Source: Pseudomonadota bacterium (GTDB lineage: Bacteria > Pseudomonadota > Gammaproteobacteria > Xanthomonadales > Ahniellaceae). From it: DNA of 64,000 nucleotides. This document shows, in pieces, positions 1 to 10,843 of the stretch. Position 1 is the first letter of the stretch. Every line of letters starts with the position of its first letter. Location: assembly GCA_022843465.1 (NCBI GenBank), contig JALHNO010000006.1:1-64000 (forward strand). The letters are read 5' to 3'. A model generated the notes under the pieces. It saw nothing but the letters and a program-made list of their open reading frames with translations. It made no database searches and was not told where the DNA came from. The translations under genes and the position numbers were made by a program.

Positions 1-22
1 CGCTGCGCGGGATCCGCCCTAC
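1..22 (-). repeat. REP-type palindrome, cut by window edge
   Basis: Read on the minus strand this begins with GTAG, then the stem GGCGGATCCC and the loop GCGCAGC, and runs off the start of the window before the second stem arm is complete. It shares the loop and stem end with the copies at 34-64 and 152-182. The GTAG head is the signature of REP elements handled by RAYT transposases. No RAYT gene is visible in this window. Confidence 0.55.
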
Positions 23-33
23 AGAAGAGTCGC

Positions 34-64
34 GTAGGTCGGGTCCCGCGCAGCGGTACCCGAC
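34..64 (+). repeat. REP-type palindrome
   Basis: A GTAG head at 34-37 is followed by the arm GTCGGGTCCC (38-47), the loop GCGCAGC (48-54) and the arm GGTACCCGAC (55-64), pairing with one mismatch. It lies in inverted orientation to the copies on either side, so the group looks like a small BIME between rapA and the gene before it. Confidence 0.6.
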
Positions 65-151
65 GTCGGGACCCCGGCTGCATCCATCAGAACGAATGTC
101 CGCTCCGGCGGCAACGAGCCTGCCGACGAACGGTCTGCCGAACGAGCATGC

Positions 152-182
152 GGCGGATACCGCTGCGCGGGATCCGCCCCAC
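152..182 (-). repeat. REP-type palindrome
   Basis: On the minus strand a GTGG head (182-179) precedes the arm GGCGGATCCC (178-169), the loop GCGCAGC (168-162) and the arm GGTATCCGCC (161-152). The forward sequence at 161-189 repeats 1-29 with one mismatch. It lies about 50 bases beyond the rapA stop codon, where REP hairpins often stabilise or end transcripts. Confidence 0.6.
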
Positions 183-231
183 AGAAGAGCGCGGTCGGCA
201 TCCCGGTGCGGTGTCGGGTAAGCTGCTTGGA

Positions 232-3066
<2,835 letters not shown>

Positions 3067-3208
3067 GAGGAGATCGACAGTCTTGGGCCGCCGATTATGA
3101 CCATTCGCGCCCGAGAGGGGTAGGCGCGATTGTGCGGTTGCCCCGGCGATCGCGCGGAATCAGGCAATTGCGACGATTATTGACACCCCTGTGGTGTCCG
3201 TAGCCTGC

Positions 3209-3230
3209 GACGATGCGCGAACGCATCGTC
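3209..3230 (-). terminator. Hairpin downstream of the DUF1501 gene
   Basis: GACGATGCG (3209-3217) and CGCATCGTC (3222-3230) form a perfect 9-bp stem with a four-base loop, 15 bases beyond the stop of the DUF1501 gene. No U-tract follows on the minus strand, so it may be a transcript-end stabiliser rather than an intrinsic terminator. Confidence 0.35.
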
Positions 3231-3244
3231 ACCGGCAATGCGGC

Positions 3245-4678
3245 TTACGCCAGAAAGCCGAGGTGGTGGTTGTTGACCGCACCGAAGCGGGATACGTTGG
3301 GGAAGATCAGGTCGCGGTCGGAACTCTGCAGGCCGTACCAGCGCGCCAGTGTCCAGGCGTACTGGTCGCAGGACGTGGTCGGAATCATCTGGCCCCAGCC
3401 GGCATCGTCGGGATTGTTGTTGGCGAGCAGGCTGGGGAAGTTGCCGTAGTAGCGACGGCCCTGGACGGCACCGCCGACGACGAACTGGTGTCCGCCCCAG
3501 CCATGGTCGGTGCCGACGCCGGCATTGCCCGATAGCGTGCGGCCAAATTCCGATGCGGTAAACGCCGTGACGTTCTGCTCCAGACCCATCGCAACGGTGG
3601 CCTGATAGAAGGCACTGAGTCCGCGCGAGACCGAGTTCATCAGGCTGGCATGATCAGCGAGCTGCGTCTGGTGGGTGTCGAATCCGCCGATGCCGACGAA
3701 GAAGATCTGGCGCACCATGCCGAGTTCGGCGCGTCGATTGATCAGTCTTGCCACCATCCGCAGTTGCGCGCCCAGCGAGTCGAGCGTGTTGCCATTGCTG
3801 CCAAAGGCATAGCTGAAGTTGGATTCCATCGTGGTGTTCAGCGGCAGCGACAGCGCCGAATCGATCTGCTCATAGGTCCCGACGGTGCGCCTGACCTGGG
3901 CGGCGTAGGCGCGCTCCAGCGGATGCGCCTGGTTGGCATTGAGAAGCGCATTGAAGACTGCGCGTCGCGCCTGCTGTCCCGGCGGCCAGGTGCTGCTGCT
4001 GTCCATCTGGATGCCTTCGACGCCATCGGGACTGATGAAGTACGGGATGACCTCCTGGCCGGCTTCGAAGACGTTTTCGCCATCAAGCGAGATATTCATC
4101 GACAGCGTGGGATTCTGTCCGGCGACATCGGTCAGGTCGGCGAGCCGGCCGCCCCAGCCCAGGCGGCTCAGGGTATCGGCGCTCGGCGTCTGCCAGAACA
4201 CGGTCTGATCCGAATGCGAGAACAGCTGCGGCGGCACCGGCACCGACTCGTTCTGGTACTGCGCCTTGGTGATCGGGTACAGCAGCGGGCCGGCGTTTGC
4301 CACGATGGCGACCGGGCTGGTGGTCTGGTTGAACAGATCCGCCAGGTGGCTCATCGACGGATGCAGGCCATAGACGCCACCATCGGATGCTGGATTGATC
4401 GGGTTGAGCGGGCGCAGCTGAGCTGATGGCAAGGCGATGGCGCCACGGGTAGCCGAGTAGGTCGTGTAATGCGATCCGCTGCGCGGCACCACCATATTGC
4501 AGGAGTCGTTGCCGCCGTACATGTACAGGCAGACCAGGGCTCGGTAGTCATTGCCGCCGCCGAGCACGATTCTCGGGGTGGCGGCATGAGCCAGCTGCAT
4601 CTGGGTGACCAGCGAGCTGAAGGCGGCACCGGATACGGCGGCGCAGACGGAATTGCGGACAAAGTCGCGACGTTTCAT
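3245..4678 (-). CDS. DUF1501 family exported protein
   Basis: A 477-residue protein of the DUF1501 family, relatives of sulfatases/alkaline-phosphatase-fold proteins that are usually encoded next to a DUF1800 gene. The N-terminus KRRDFVRN followed by a hydrophobic Ala-rich segment ending near AHA (about residue 33) looks like a Tat signal. Family features include YMYGGNDSCN near residue 53 and the late FGRTLSGNAGVGTDHGWGG region, rich in Asp and His. It starts 7 bases after the DUF1800 stop, so the two genes are one transcript. The substrate and activity of the pair are unknown; joint export and assembly is an inference from conserved pairing. Confidence 0.88.
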   Translation of the reverse strand: MKRRDFVRNSVCAAVSGAAFSSLVTQMQLAHAATPRIVLGGGNDYRALVCLYMYGGNDSCNMVVPRSGSHYTTYSATRGAIALPSAQLRPLNPINPASDGGVYGLHPSMSHLADLFNQTTSPVAIVANAGPLLYPITKAQYQNESVPVPPQLFSHSDQTVFWQTPSADTLSRLGWGGRLADLTDVAGQNPTLSMNISLDGENVFEAGQEVIPYFISPDGVEGIQMDSSSTWPPGQQARRAVFNALLNANQAHPLERAYAAQVRRTVGTYEQIDSALSLPLNTTMESNFSYAFGSNGNTLDSLGAQLRMVARLINRRAELGMVRQIFFVGIGGFDTHQTQLADHASLMNSVSRGLSAFYQATVAMGLEQNVTAFTASEFGRTLSGNAGVGTDHGWGGHQFVVGGAVQGRRYYGNFPSLLANNNPDDAGWGQMIPTTSCDQYAWTLARWYGLQSSDRDLIFPNVSRFGAVNNHHLGFLA

Positions 4679-4685
4679 GGCGGGC

Positions 4686-6419
4686 TCACTTCTCGATGAT
4701 GTATTCGGGCGAAGTCACGATCAGGCTCAGTGCATCGGTGACACGCCGATAGCCGTTGTAGTCGCCCACCGGAACGCTGACGATGTAATTGCGCAGCGTG
4801 GTCCGCATCGAGGCACTCATGGTGCCGCCCATCAGCAGGACATCGAGGTGCTCCAGCAACTGGTCGGGACTGTTGCGCATGCCTCGCTCAAGCTCGAAGC
4901 TGAGCCGGGTGCCATCGAAGTCGGGCGGGATCGCGCCGACATGCATATCGGTGGCGAACCACTCGATCAGGTTTTTGAAGCGGGTGACGTAGGTGTCGGT
5001 TTCGATCTGGAACTCCGGCGACAGCAGACCAGCCTGGGCGACGTCGGGTCCTGGCGCGGCGTAGTTGGGCAGATAGAAATTGAACACGGTCGGTGAATGC
5101 AGTGGCATCACCGGCGTGTGGTACGGCCAGTGCAGGTACCAGTCATCGAAGCGGCCATCGGGATCGCTGGCGCCAAAGGCACGCCAGATCTGGGTCCAGC
5201 GCAGCGCTTGTTCGCGCATCTTGCCGCCTGTGGAGCCGCCAGTGACTGGCCGCGCCCTGGCCTCCGGGTCCATCACGATGGCACGCACAACCGCGCGCAG
5301 ATCGCCGCGCACGCCAGAGCCGTTGTTGTTGAACACGGTGGCGACGCGCTGCACATAGGCAGGGCTCGGATTGCTCGAGACCAGGCGCTGGATCAGCAAC
5401 TTGCTGAAGAATGGACCGACATTCGGGTGGTTGAAGATATTGTTGAGCGCGGTCGTCATGTTGTCGCGCACGGTCTGCACCGTGGCAGTCGGACGATTGC
5501 CCGCTGGCATGATGCCGCCGGGCAAGCTCACGCCGCTGTAGTTCAGCAATTGCTTGCTGCCTTCGACCGCGTGGAACTCCACGTTCGGGCCCATCGGCTG
5601 CAGCCAGCCCTCGCCATTTTCACCGGGGCCGCACCACTGCCAGTTGTTGGCCGGACAGTTGAACCACTTCCAGCCGGTGAACACATGGGCGAAGCCGGCA
5701 ATGGTTTCCTGGTTGTACGTCGGTACCGGCTGACCGCCGACCAGCACCCGGGTGCCGTCGAGGTTCAGCTGCACCAGTCCAATCGAGAACAGCTGCATGA
5801 TTTCGCGCGCGTAATTCTCGTCGGGGCGCAGGTTGATCGCAGGATCGGGCTTGCGATTGCCGAACATCGACAGGTAGTGGCCCATGATCGGATGCAGGGT
5901 GACGTTCTCGAGCAGCGTGCGGTAGTTGCCGAAGGCACCTGTGCCGAGCATGTCGTAGTAATGCGTCAGCCCGAACGGCTGCCCTTCCAGTGCGCCGGAT
6001 TGATCGGAGGTCACCAGGATTTCGCTGAGCGCGAACATCAGCCGTTGCCGCAACTGGTCTGGTGCCGTCAGCGCGCGCTGCATCCAGGCTTCATGGCGGA
6101 TGTTGTGGTAAATGTCGACCTGCTGCGCCTGCAGGTTCTGCAGGTAGGGGCGGTGCGCAGTCAACGGCATCGCGAACTGCTCGTTGAGCCAGGCGTTGTA
6201 GCCGATCTGGCGCAGTCGCCTGATCTCCGGAACGGTTGCGCCGAAGGTGGTCTGGCTCAGAAAACGGGAGGCTTCGTAGTCGTTGTACGGACCCTCGGGC
6301 GACTCGTCGAAACTTGCGGTGAACAGCAGGTCACCGGCGATCACCATCGATGAGCAGCAAAGGCTCAGAAGCAGTGCGGCCATCGGCGCGCAGAAACAGC
6401 GGACAGCAAGACGTTTCAT
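4686..6419 (-). CDS. DUF1800 family exported protein
   Basis: A 577-residue DUF1800 protein, first gene of a two-gene unit with DUF1501. A signal peptide covers roughly residues 1-29. The family domain begins at ASRFLSQTTFGAT and continues with RHEAWMQRAL, the QRLMFALSEILV helix and NYAREIMQLFSIGL; it ends near the C-terminus (SLIVTSPEYIIEK). Between signal peptide and domain sits LLFTASFDESPEG, which resembles the tail of the secreted beta-helix protein at 39916-41190 (LLFGNGFE). Family function is not established. The start is the only ATG that gives a clean signal peptide. Confidence 0.88.
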   Translation of the reverse strand: MKRLAVRCFCAPMAALLLSLCCSSMVIAGDLLFTASFDESPEGPYNDYEASRFLSQTTFGATVPEIRRLRQIGYNAWLNEQFAMPLTAHRPYLQNLQAQQVDIYHNIRHEAWMQRALTAPDQLRQRLMFALSEILVTSDQSGALEGQPFGLTHYYDMLGTGAFGNYRTLLENVTLHPIMGHYLSMFGNRKPDPAINLRPDENYAREIMQLFSIGLVQLNLDGTRVLVGGQPVPTYNQETIAGFAHVFTGWKWFNCPANNWQWCGPGENGEGWLQPMGPNVEFHAVEGSKQLLNYSGVSLPGGIMPAGNRPTATVQTVRDNMTTALNNIFNHPNVGPFFSKLLIQRLVSSNPSPAYVQRVATVFNNNGSGVRGDLRAVVRAIVMDPEARARPVTGGSTGGKMREQALRWTQIWRAFGASDPDGRFDDWYLHWPYHTPVMPLHSPTVFNFYLPNYAAPGPDVAQAGLLSPEFQIETDTYVTRFKNLIEWFATDMHVGAIPPDFDGTRLSFELERGMRNSPDQLLEHLDVLLMGGTMSASMRTTLRNYIVSVPVGDYNGYRRVTDALSLIVTSPEYIIEK

Positions 6420-6538
6420 TCACGACCCCCAGAAGAATCGGCGCTGATTCTGCGCGATTAATCCGGCCGAAACCTTGATCCGCGGCACGAATCGCGGACC
6501 TGAGGGCAGCATGTCGTGACCCCACAAGATCTTTCAGA

Positions 6539-6628
6539 TCAGGGGTTTGCAGATGCCTGGGTGACCGCCGGTAGCAGCGCGGCGACCAGCGGCAGGAAGC
6601 CGATGACGCCGCTGCCGCGTTCCTGCAT
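6539..6628 (-). CDS. Possible 29-residue hydrophobic peptide
   Basis: A short frame starting with ATG encodes 29 residues, with a hydrophobic centre (VIGFLPLVAALLPAV) and codons almost all ending in G or C, like real genes here. It lies between the TonB receptor stop (6651) and the start of the DUF1800 gene. No Shine-Dalgarno sequence is visible and I recognise no family. It could be a small membrane peptide or the remnant of a larger gene. Confidence 0.2.
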   Translation of the reverse strand: MQERGSGVIGFLPLVAALLPAVTQASANP

Positions 6629-6650
6629 TGGCCGGGGACCGGCGGTGTGT

Positions 6651-8618
6651 CTAGAAATAGAGGCGCAGTCCGGTGCGCAGATTGCGTCCGGGTAGCGGTG
6701 CCACGTCCTTCAGGAACGATGTGTGCACATGGGCGCGGCGATCACCGAGGTTGCTGCCGTCGGCAAACCATTCCCATTCGCTGCCGCCGACGTTGAAGGC
6801 GTAGGAGACGTGGGCATGGATCAGGGTGTAGCCGGTGGTTGTGCTCTCGAAGGCCGCGACTCTGTCCTGCTCGGCGTAATGCACGGCGCCGATGCGGGCG
6901 CGCCATCCGGACAGGTCCCAGTTGAGATCGGCGCCGAGTCGCTGCGGCGCCATCCGCGGCAGATTTTCGCCCGAAGCGAGGGTTCCGCGCACAGTGTCGC
7001 CAAACAGGCGCAGTTCGAAGCGGCCGGCGGAAAAATCGCCGAGGACCGATTTCAGCTCGAACTCCGCGCCACGGAAGCGGGCGTCGGCCTGACTCCACTG
7101 ACGCAACGGAAGCTCATCCTCGAAAGTGCCGGTTTCTTCGAGGTAGATGAAGTCGTGGAAGCGGTTGCGGTACAGCGACAACTTGAAGTGCAGGCCGTCG
7201 CCGTCGTAATGCAGACCCAGCTCGGCCTGGCGTGCGGTTTCGATATCGAGCGCGGGATCGCCACGCTCGAAGCCGGCGGTCGCGATGTGCGGTCCATCGG
7301 CGTAGAGCTCTTCGGCCACCGGCGAGCGCTCGGCATGATCGAAGCCTGCCGCCAGACTCCAGCGCTCACCCAGTCGCCAGGCGGCACTCAGCGATGCGCT
7401 TTGGGCGTGATGACGTACGTCGCCGAGCGCGCCGGCAGCGACCTCTTGTTGATCGTGGCGCAGGCCGAGTTCAAGGTCGAAGGGTCCTGAGCTGAATCGT
7501 TCAATGGCGAACACGCCCCAGTCGCTGGTTTCGGTCGGCGGGATGAAGGCCTCTTCGCCAATGGCCAGCAGATCGCGTGCGCCAAACTGCGCGCCAAAGG
7601 CGCCGCGCCACGCCCCCAGTGCGGCGTGGGTGAACTCCAGGCGGGTCTCGTGGCTGTCCAGATCAAAACGGGTGCCGACTTCGTCGCCTTCGAGTTCCAC
7701 ATGCCGATAGTCGTTCTGGCTGAACTTGATCAGGGCCCGTTCGATGCCAGGAATCGGGTTGTCGAGGGCGGCCTTGGTATCGGCGCGGGTTTGCCGCATG
7801 TCGATGCGCACGGCCTCGGCGCCTTCGTCATCGCCCGCTGGGATTCCGTAGCGCGACTCGAATCGTGAAACAGCGGCGCCAGCAAACCCCCGCGCGCCGA
7901 ACAGGCTGCCGCCGAGGGCGCCACCGCGACTGTGCAGGGCGCTGTTGCTGATCTCGCCCGCAGGCGCGTCGAAATCGTCGGAATTGCGTTCGAACACATC
8001 GACGTGCAGGCTGGCTCGCTCGCTTCCGGCATCCAGTCGCGCCATTCCCGACCGGGTATTGGCTACGCTGTCGCCAGCCAGTTCGGCGCGACCGCGGAGG
8101 CCGGGTTCGGCCTGCTCAGGGATACGTCCGTCGACGACATTGACCACGCCGCCAATCGCACCCGAACCAAAGAACAGCGTAGACGGGCCCTTCAGGATCT
8201 CGATCTGATCCGCAAGGAACGGGTCCACCGTGGTCGCGTGATCGACGCTGACGGCTGAGGCATCAAGACCTGAAGCGCCGTTGGCCAGCACCTGGATGCG
8301 CGCGCCATCGAGACCGCGAATGATCGGGCGTCCGACGCCAGGCCCGAAGTAGGAGCTCTGCACGCCGGTCTGGCGGGCAACCGATTCGCCGATGGTCGTG
8401 CTCCGCTGATCCTCCAGGTCGGCTCCGGCGATGACCTCGGTGGGCTGCACCGGATCGTGTGCGGCCCGCTGCAGCGGATCGGCGGTGACCAGGATTTCGC
8501 TGAGTTCCTTTTCGTGACCGCGGGCAGAGGCGCGGTCGGCCTGCTCGGCCTGGGCGGCGGGCGTCATTGCGATGAACAGGGGCAGCAGGCCAAGCACGGG
8601 GTAGCGCACGGGGAGCAT
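6651..8618 (-). CDS. TonB-dependent receptor, probably for zinc (ZnuD-like)
   Basis: A 655-residue outer-membrane receptor. A signal peptide (to about residue 24) is followed by a TonB-box-like ELSEILVTADPL, a plug domain (about 45-165, with RPIIRGLDGARIQVL and IEILKGPSTLFFGSGAIGGVVNV) and a 22-strand-type barrel ending in the classic aromatic terminus (LRLYF). Length and plug match the ZnuD/zinc group, but substrate is inferred mainly from context: the promoter region shared with the MerC-like gene carries two Zur-box-like palindromes, one about 27 bases before this start. Copper or another metal is the alternative. Confidence 0.85.
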   Translation of the reverse strand: MLPVRYPVLGLLPLFIAMTPAAQAEQADRASARGHEKELSEILVTADPLQRAAHDPVQPTEVIAGADLEDQRSTTIGESVARQTGVQSSYFGPGVGRPIIRGLDGARIQVLANGASGLDASAVSVDHATTVDPFLADQIEILKGPSTLFFGSGAIGGVVNVVDGRIPEQAEPGLRGRAELAGDSVANTRSGMARLDAGSERASLHVDVFERNSDDFDAPAGEISNSALHSRGGALGGSLFGARGFAGAAVSRFESRYGIPAGDDEGAEAVRIDMRQTRADTKAALDNPIPGIERALIKFSQNDYRHVELEGDEVGTRFDLDSHETRLEFTHAALGAWRGAFGAQFGARDLLAIGEEAFIPPTETSDWGVFAIERFSSGPFDLELGLRHDQQEVAAGALGDVRHHAQSASLSAAWRLGERWSLAAGFDHAERSPVAEELYADGPHIATAGFERGDPALDIETARQAELGLHYDGDGLHFKLSLYRNRFHDFIYLEETGTFEDELPLRQWSQADARFRGAEFELKSVLGDFSAGRFELRLFGDTVRGTLASGENLPRMAPQRLGADLNWDLSGWRARIGAVHYAEQDRVAAFESTTTGYTLIHAHVSYAFNVGGSEWEWFADGSNLGDRRAHVHTSFLKDVAPLPGRNLRTGLRLYF

Positions 8619-8644
8619 CCGGAGATTCCAAACCAGGGAAGTTA

Positions 8645-8659
8645 TGTTATAGTATTACC
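8645..8659. promoter_or_regulatory. Zur-box-like palindrome 1
   Basis: TGTTATAGTATTACC agrees at 13 of 15 places (centre base free) with the proteobacterial Zur operator core TGTTATANTATAACA. It lies 27 bases upstream of the TonB receptor start, where repressor binding would cover the promoter. The local stretch is far more AT-rich than its surroundings. Confidence 0.6.
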
Positions 8660-8715
8660 CATCAAGGTCGTCAAGCATCTGTCGTCATTCAGCTGGACCT
8701 CACCCGCATTCACTC

Positions 8716-8730
8716 TGTTACGCTATAACT
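8716..8730. promoter_or_regulatory. Zur-box-like palindrome 2 overlapping a -10 element
   Basis: TGTTACGCTATAACT agrees with the Zur core at 12 of 15 places (centre base free). Its right half contains TATAAC (8724-8729), a good -10 hexamer that ends six bases before the ATG of the MerC-like gene. A repressor here would block polymerase directly, and the transcript would have almost no leader. Confidence 0.55.
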
Positions 8731-8735
8731 TACAT

Positions 8736-9215
8736 ATGACCACGACAAAGTGCCGTCACCACGCTCATCCGCATGCGCACGCCCGCTGGCTGCCGCGCAT
8801 GGATGCTTTTGGCTCACTCGCAGCGCTGATCTGTGCGGTGCACTGTGCCTTTCTGCCCCTGGCCGCGGTGGCCATGCCGCTGGCCGCTGTTGAAGTGGTG
8901 GGTGATCACCGGCTGGAGTTGTACTTTGTCGCTTTCGCCAGCCTGTTTGGTGCCCTGGTGCTGGCCAGTGGACTGTCCCGCTCGCGTCGCAGAGGCGTGT
9001 CGGCTCTGTTTCTGAGCGCCGTGCTGCTGCTCGCCCTGGGCGTTTCAGTGCATGCATCGGACCTGGTGCACGCCCTGCTGATGGTGATCGGTGGACTCTC
9101 GCTGGGTGCCGCGCACGCACTCAATCGTCACTCGGTGCTGAGCCATGACGACGCCGAGGTGCTCTGGCAGCGCCTGCGTCCTGCCCGCGCTCTTGAGTCC
9201 AAGGCCATTGATTGA
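8736..9215 (+). CDS. MerC-like inner-membrane protein with His-rich N-terminus
   Basis: A 159-residue membrane protein of the MerC family. Residues 1-17 are His-rich (HHAHPHAHA), then about four membrane segments; the first contains the Cys pair CAVHC that is the metal-binding motif of MerC mercury carriers. No mercury-resistance genes are nearby. It is divergent from the TonB receptor, with Zur-like boxes between, so a role in zinc handling across the inner membrane is the better reading. The start chosen is the ATG at 8736, directly before the His-rich segment; no Shine-Dalgarno sequence precedes it and a -10-like TATAAC is six bases upstream, suggesting a leaderless message. Confidence 0.75.
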   Translation: MTTTKCRHHAHPHAHARWLPRMDAFGSLAALICAVHCAFLPLAAVAMPLAAVEVVGDHRLELYFVAFASLFGALVLASGLSRSRRRGVSALFLSAVLLLALGVSVHASDLVHALLMVIGGLSLGAAHALNRHSVLSHDDAEVLWQRLRPARALESKAID

Positions 9216-9270
9216 GCGGCAATTGCTGCTAGCCTTCGCAACCCAAGAATCAATCCGGAGTAGCAGCAAG

Positions 9271-9444
9271 ATGGGCAAGGGTGACCGCAAGACCCGCAAG
9301 GGCAAGATTTCGATCCGCAGCTATGGCAATGCGCGCCCGCATACCGAGAAGAAGGATGCTGTGGCCAAGCCGGCTTCGGCTGCGCCCAAGGCTGCTGCCA
9401 AGCCAGCTGCTGCCAAGAAGGCGCCGGCAAAAAAGAAGGCCTGA
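9271..9444 (+). CDS. 30S ribosomal protein bTHX
   Basis: A 57-residue very basic protein. The N-terminal MGKGDRKTRKGKI and SYGNARPH segment is diagnostic of bTHX, a small peptide that sits in the head of the 30S subunit. The remainder is a low-complexity Ala/Lys/Pro tail (AKPAAAKKAPAKKKA). GGAG at 9257-9260 lies ten bases before the ATG. It is monocistronic and followed by a hairpin with a short T-run. Confidence 0.88.
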   Translation: MGKGDRKTRKGKISIRSYGNARPHTEKKDAVAKPASAAPKAAAKPAAAKKAPAKKKA

Positions 9445-9472
9445 TTCCCCAGCGGGAGTCCGCCAGCGAACG

Positions 9473-9500
9473 GGGCCCTGCGGGGCCCTGTCTGCTTTTT
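9473..9500 (+). terminator. Weak intrinsic terminator after the bTHX gene
   Basis: GGGCCC at 9473-9478 pairs with GGGCCC at 9483-9488 across the loop TGCG, and five T residues follow at 9496-9500. The T-run lies a few bases away from the stem, so efficiency is uncertain. Confidence 0.4.
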
Positions 9501-9509
9501 GGGGTCGGA

Positions 9510-10748
9510 TCATCGCCGTTCGCGACCAGCGATCCAGATCGAATGCGGGCCCGGTGCGCCGATCCAGTACGAAAGCTCCGCCGGGCTGTTCATGTTCCAG
9601 ATTGCAAGATCGGCGTCGAAACCACACTGCAGGCGGCCCTTTCTGTCCGCGAGCCCCAGGGCGCGGGCAGCATGGATGGTCACGCCTGCGAAGGTCTCCG
9701 CTGGAGTCAGCCGGAACAGGGTGCAGGCCTGGTTCATCGCCATCCGCAGTGAGCAGACCGGCGAGGTGCCGGGATTGAGATCCGTGGAAACCGCCATCGC
9801 GACGCCGGCATGGCGCAGTGCATTGATCGGCGGCAGTGTGGTTTCGCGCAGGCAGTAGAACGCGCCCGGTAGCAGCACCGCGACGGTGCCGTGCTCGGCC
9901 ATCGCGGCGACTGCAGCCGGGCCGCTGTACTCGATATGATCGGCAGAGCGTCCATCGAATTCCGCGCACAGCGCGGCACCGCCGAGGTCGGAAAGTTGAT
10001 CCGCGTGCAGCTTTACCGGCACACCCAGGGACCGTGCCTTTACAAACAGGCGGCGCACCTCGTCCGCGCTGAACGCAATGCCCTCGCAGAACGCATCGAC
10101 AGCATCGACCAGCCCCTCCGCATGGAGTGCCGGCAACCAATCCTCGATGACGGCGCTGACGTACGCATCGCGCCGCTCGCTGAACTCCGGTGGCAGGGCA
10201 TGCAGGCCAAGAAACGTCGCCTGCACTTCGATACCAAGCGCGGCCGCCAGCCGCCGCGCGGTCTGCAACATGCGCCGCTCGCTGTCCAGGTTCAGGCCAT
10301 AGCCCGACTTGATCTCGATGCAGGTGACGCCGTCATCGAGCAGGGCGCGTGCACGCACCAGGGACTGTGCCAACAGTTCATCGTCCGAGGCTGCACGGGT
10401 GGCACGCACCGTTGAGGCGATGCCACCACCGGCACGCGCAATCTGCTGATAATCGGCACCACCCAGACGCAGTTCAAATTCGTCGGCGCGATTGCCGGCG
10501 AACACCAGATGGGTATGGCAGTCGATCAGGCCCGGCGTCACCATTCGGCCAGCAAGATCATGCAGGTGCTCCGCGCATTGCGCTGCTGCAAACGGCAGCT
10601 CGGACATCGAACCGCAAAAGACGATCTGGTGGCCGGCGATGCCAATCGCGGCCGATTCGGTGATCGCATAGCCACGACCATCGGGGCGCGGATCGACCGC
10701 GCGGCAGTTGTACAGCAGATGGTCCCAGCGAACTTCTCCAGTCTTCAT
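9510..10748 (-). CDS. hutI: Imidazolonepropionase HutI
   Basis: About 412 residues; hydrolyses 4-imidazolone-5-propanoate to N-formimino-L-glutamate, the third step of histidine degradation. It is an amidohydrolase with the metal-binding HTHLVFAGNR motif near residue 75, GAGGGIAST-like and EIKSGYGL segments, KLHADQ (metal His) and STDLNPGT (metal Asp) in the expected order. The start at 10748 gives a normal family length and has AGG eight bases upstream; an ATG six bases earlier is the other choice. It is divergent from hutF, with about 95 bases between. Confidence 0.93.
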   Translation of the reverse strand: MKTGEVRWDHLLYNCRAVDPRPDGRGYAITESAAIGIAGHQIVFCGSMSELPFAAAQCAEHLHDLAGRMVTPGLIDCHTHLVFAGNRADEFELRLGGADYQQIARAGGGIASTVRATRAASDDELLAQSLVRARALLDDGVTCIEIKSGYGLNLDSERRMLQTARRLAAALGIEVQATFLGLHALPPEFSERRDAYVSAVIEDWLPALHAEGLVDAVDAFCEGIAFSADEVRRLFVKARSLGVPVKLHADQLSDLGGAALCAEFDGRSADHIEYSGPAAVAAMAEHGTVAVLLPGAFYCLRETTLPPINALRHAGVAMAVSTDLNPGTSPVCSLRMAMNQACTLFRLTPAETFAGVTIHAARALGLADRKGRLQCGFDADLAIWNMNSPAELSYWIGAPGPHSIWIAGRERR

Positions 10749-10843
10749 GCGCATGGCCTGGCAAAGCCGGGATTCTATCCTGCGCTGGTAGGAGCCGGGC
10801 CGACGCTGTGCGAACATTCGCGCCAGTGCAATCTGGCCCAATC

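Noticed and set aside
8736-9215. Mercury-resistance operon
   Set aside because: The MerC-like protein stands alone, with no merA, merT, merP or merR nearby, and the control region looks like Zur sites.
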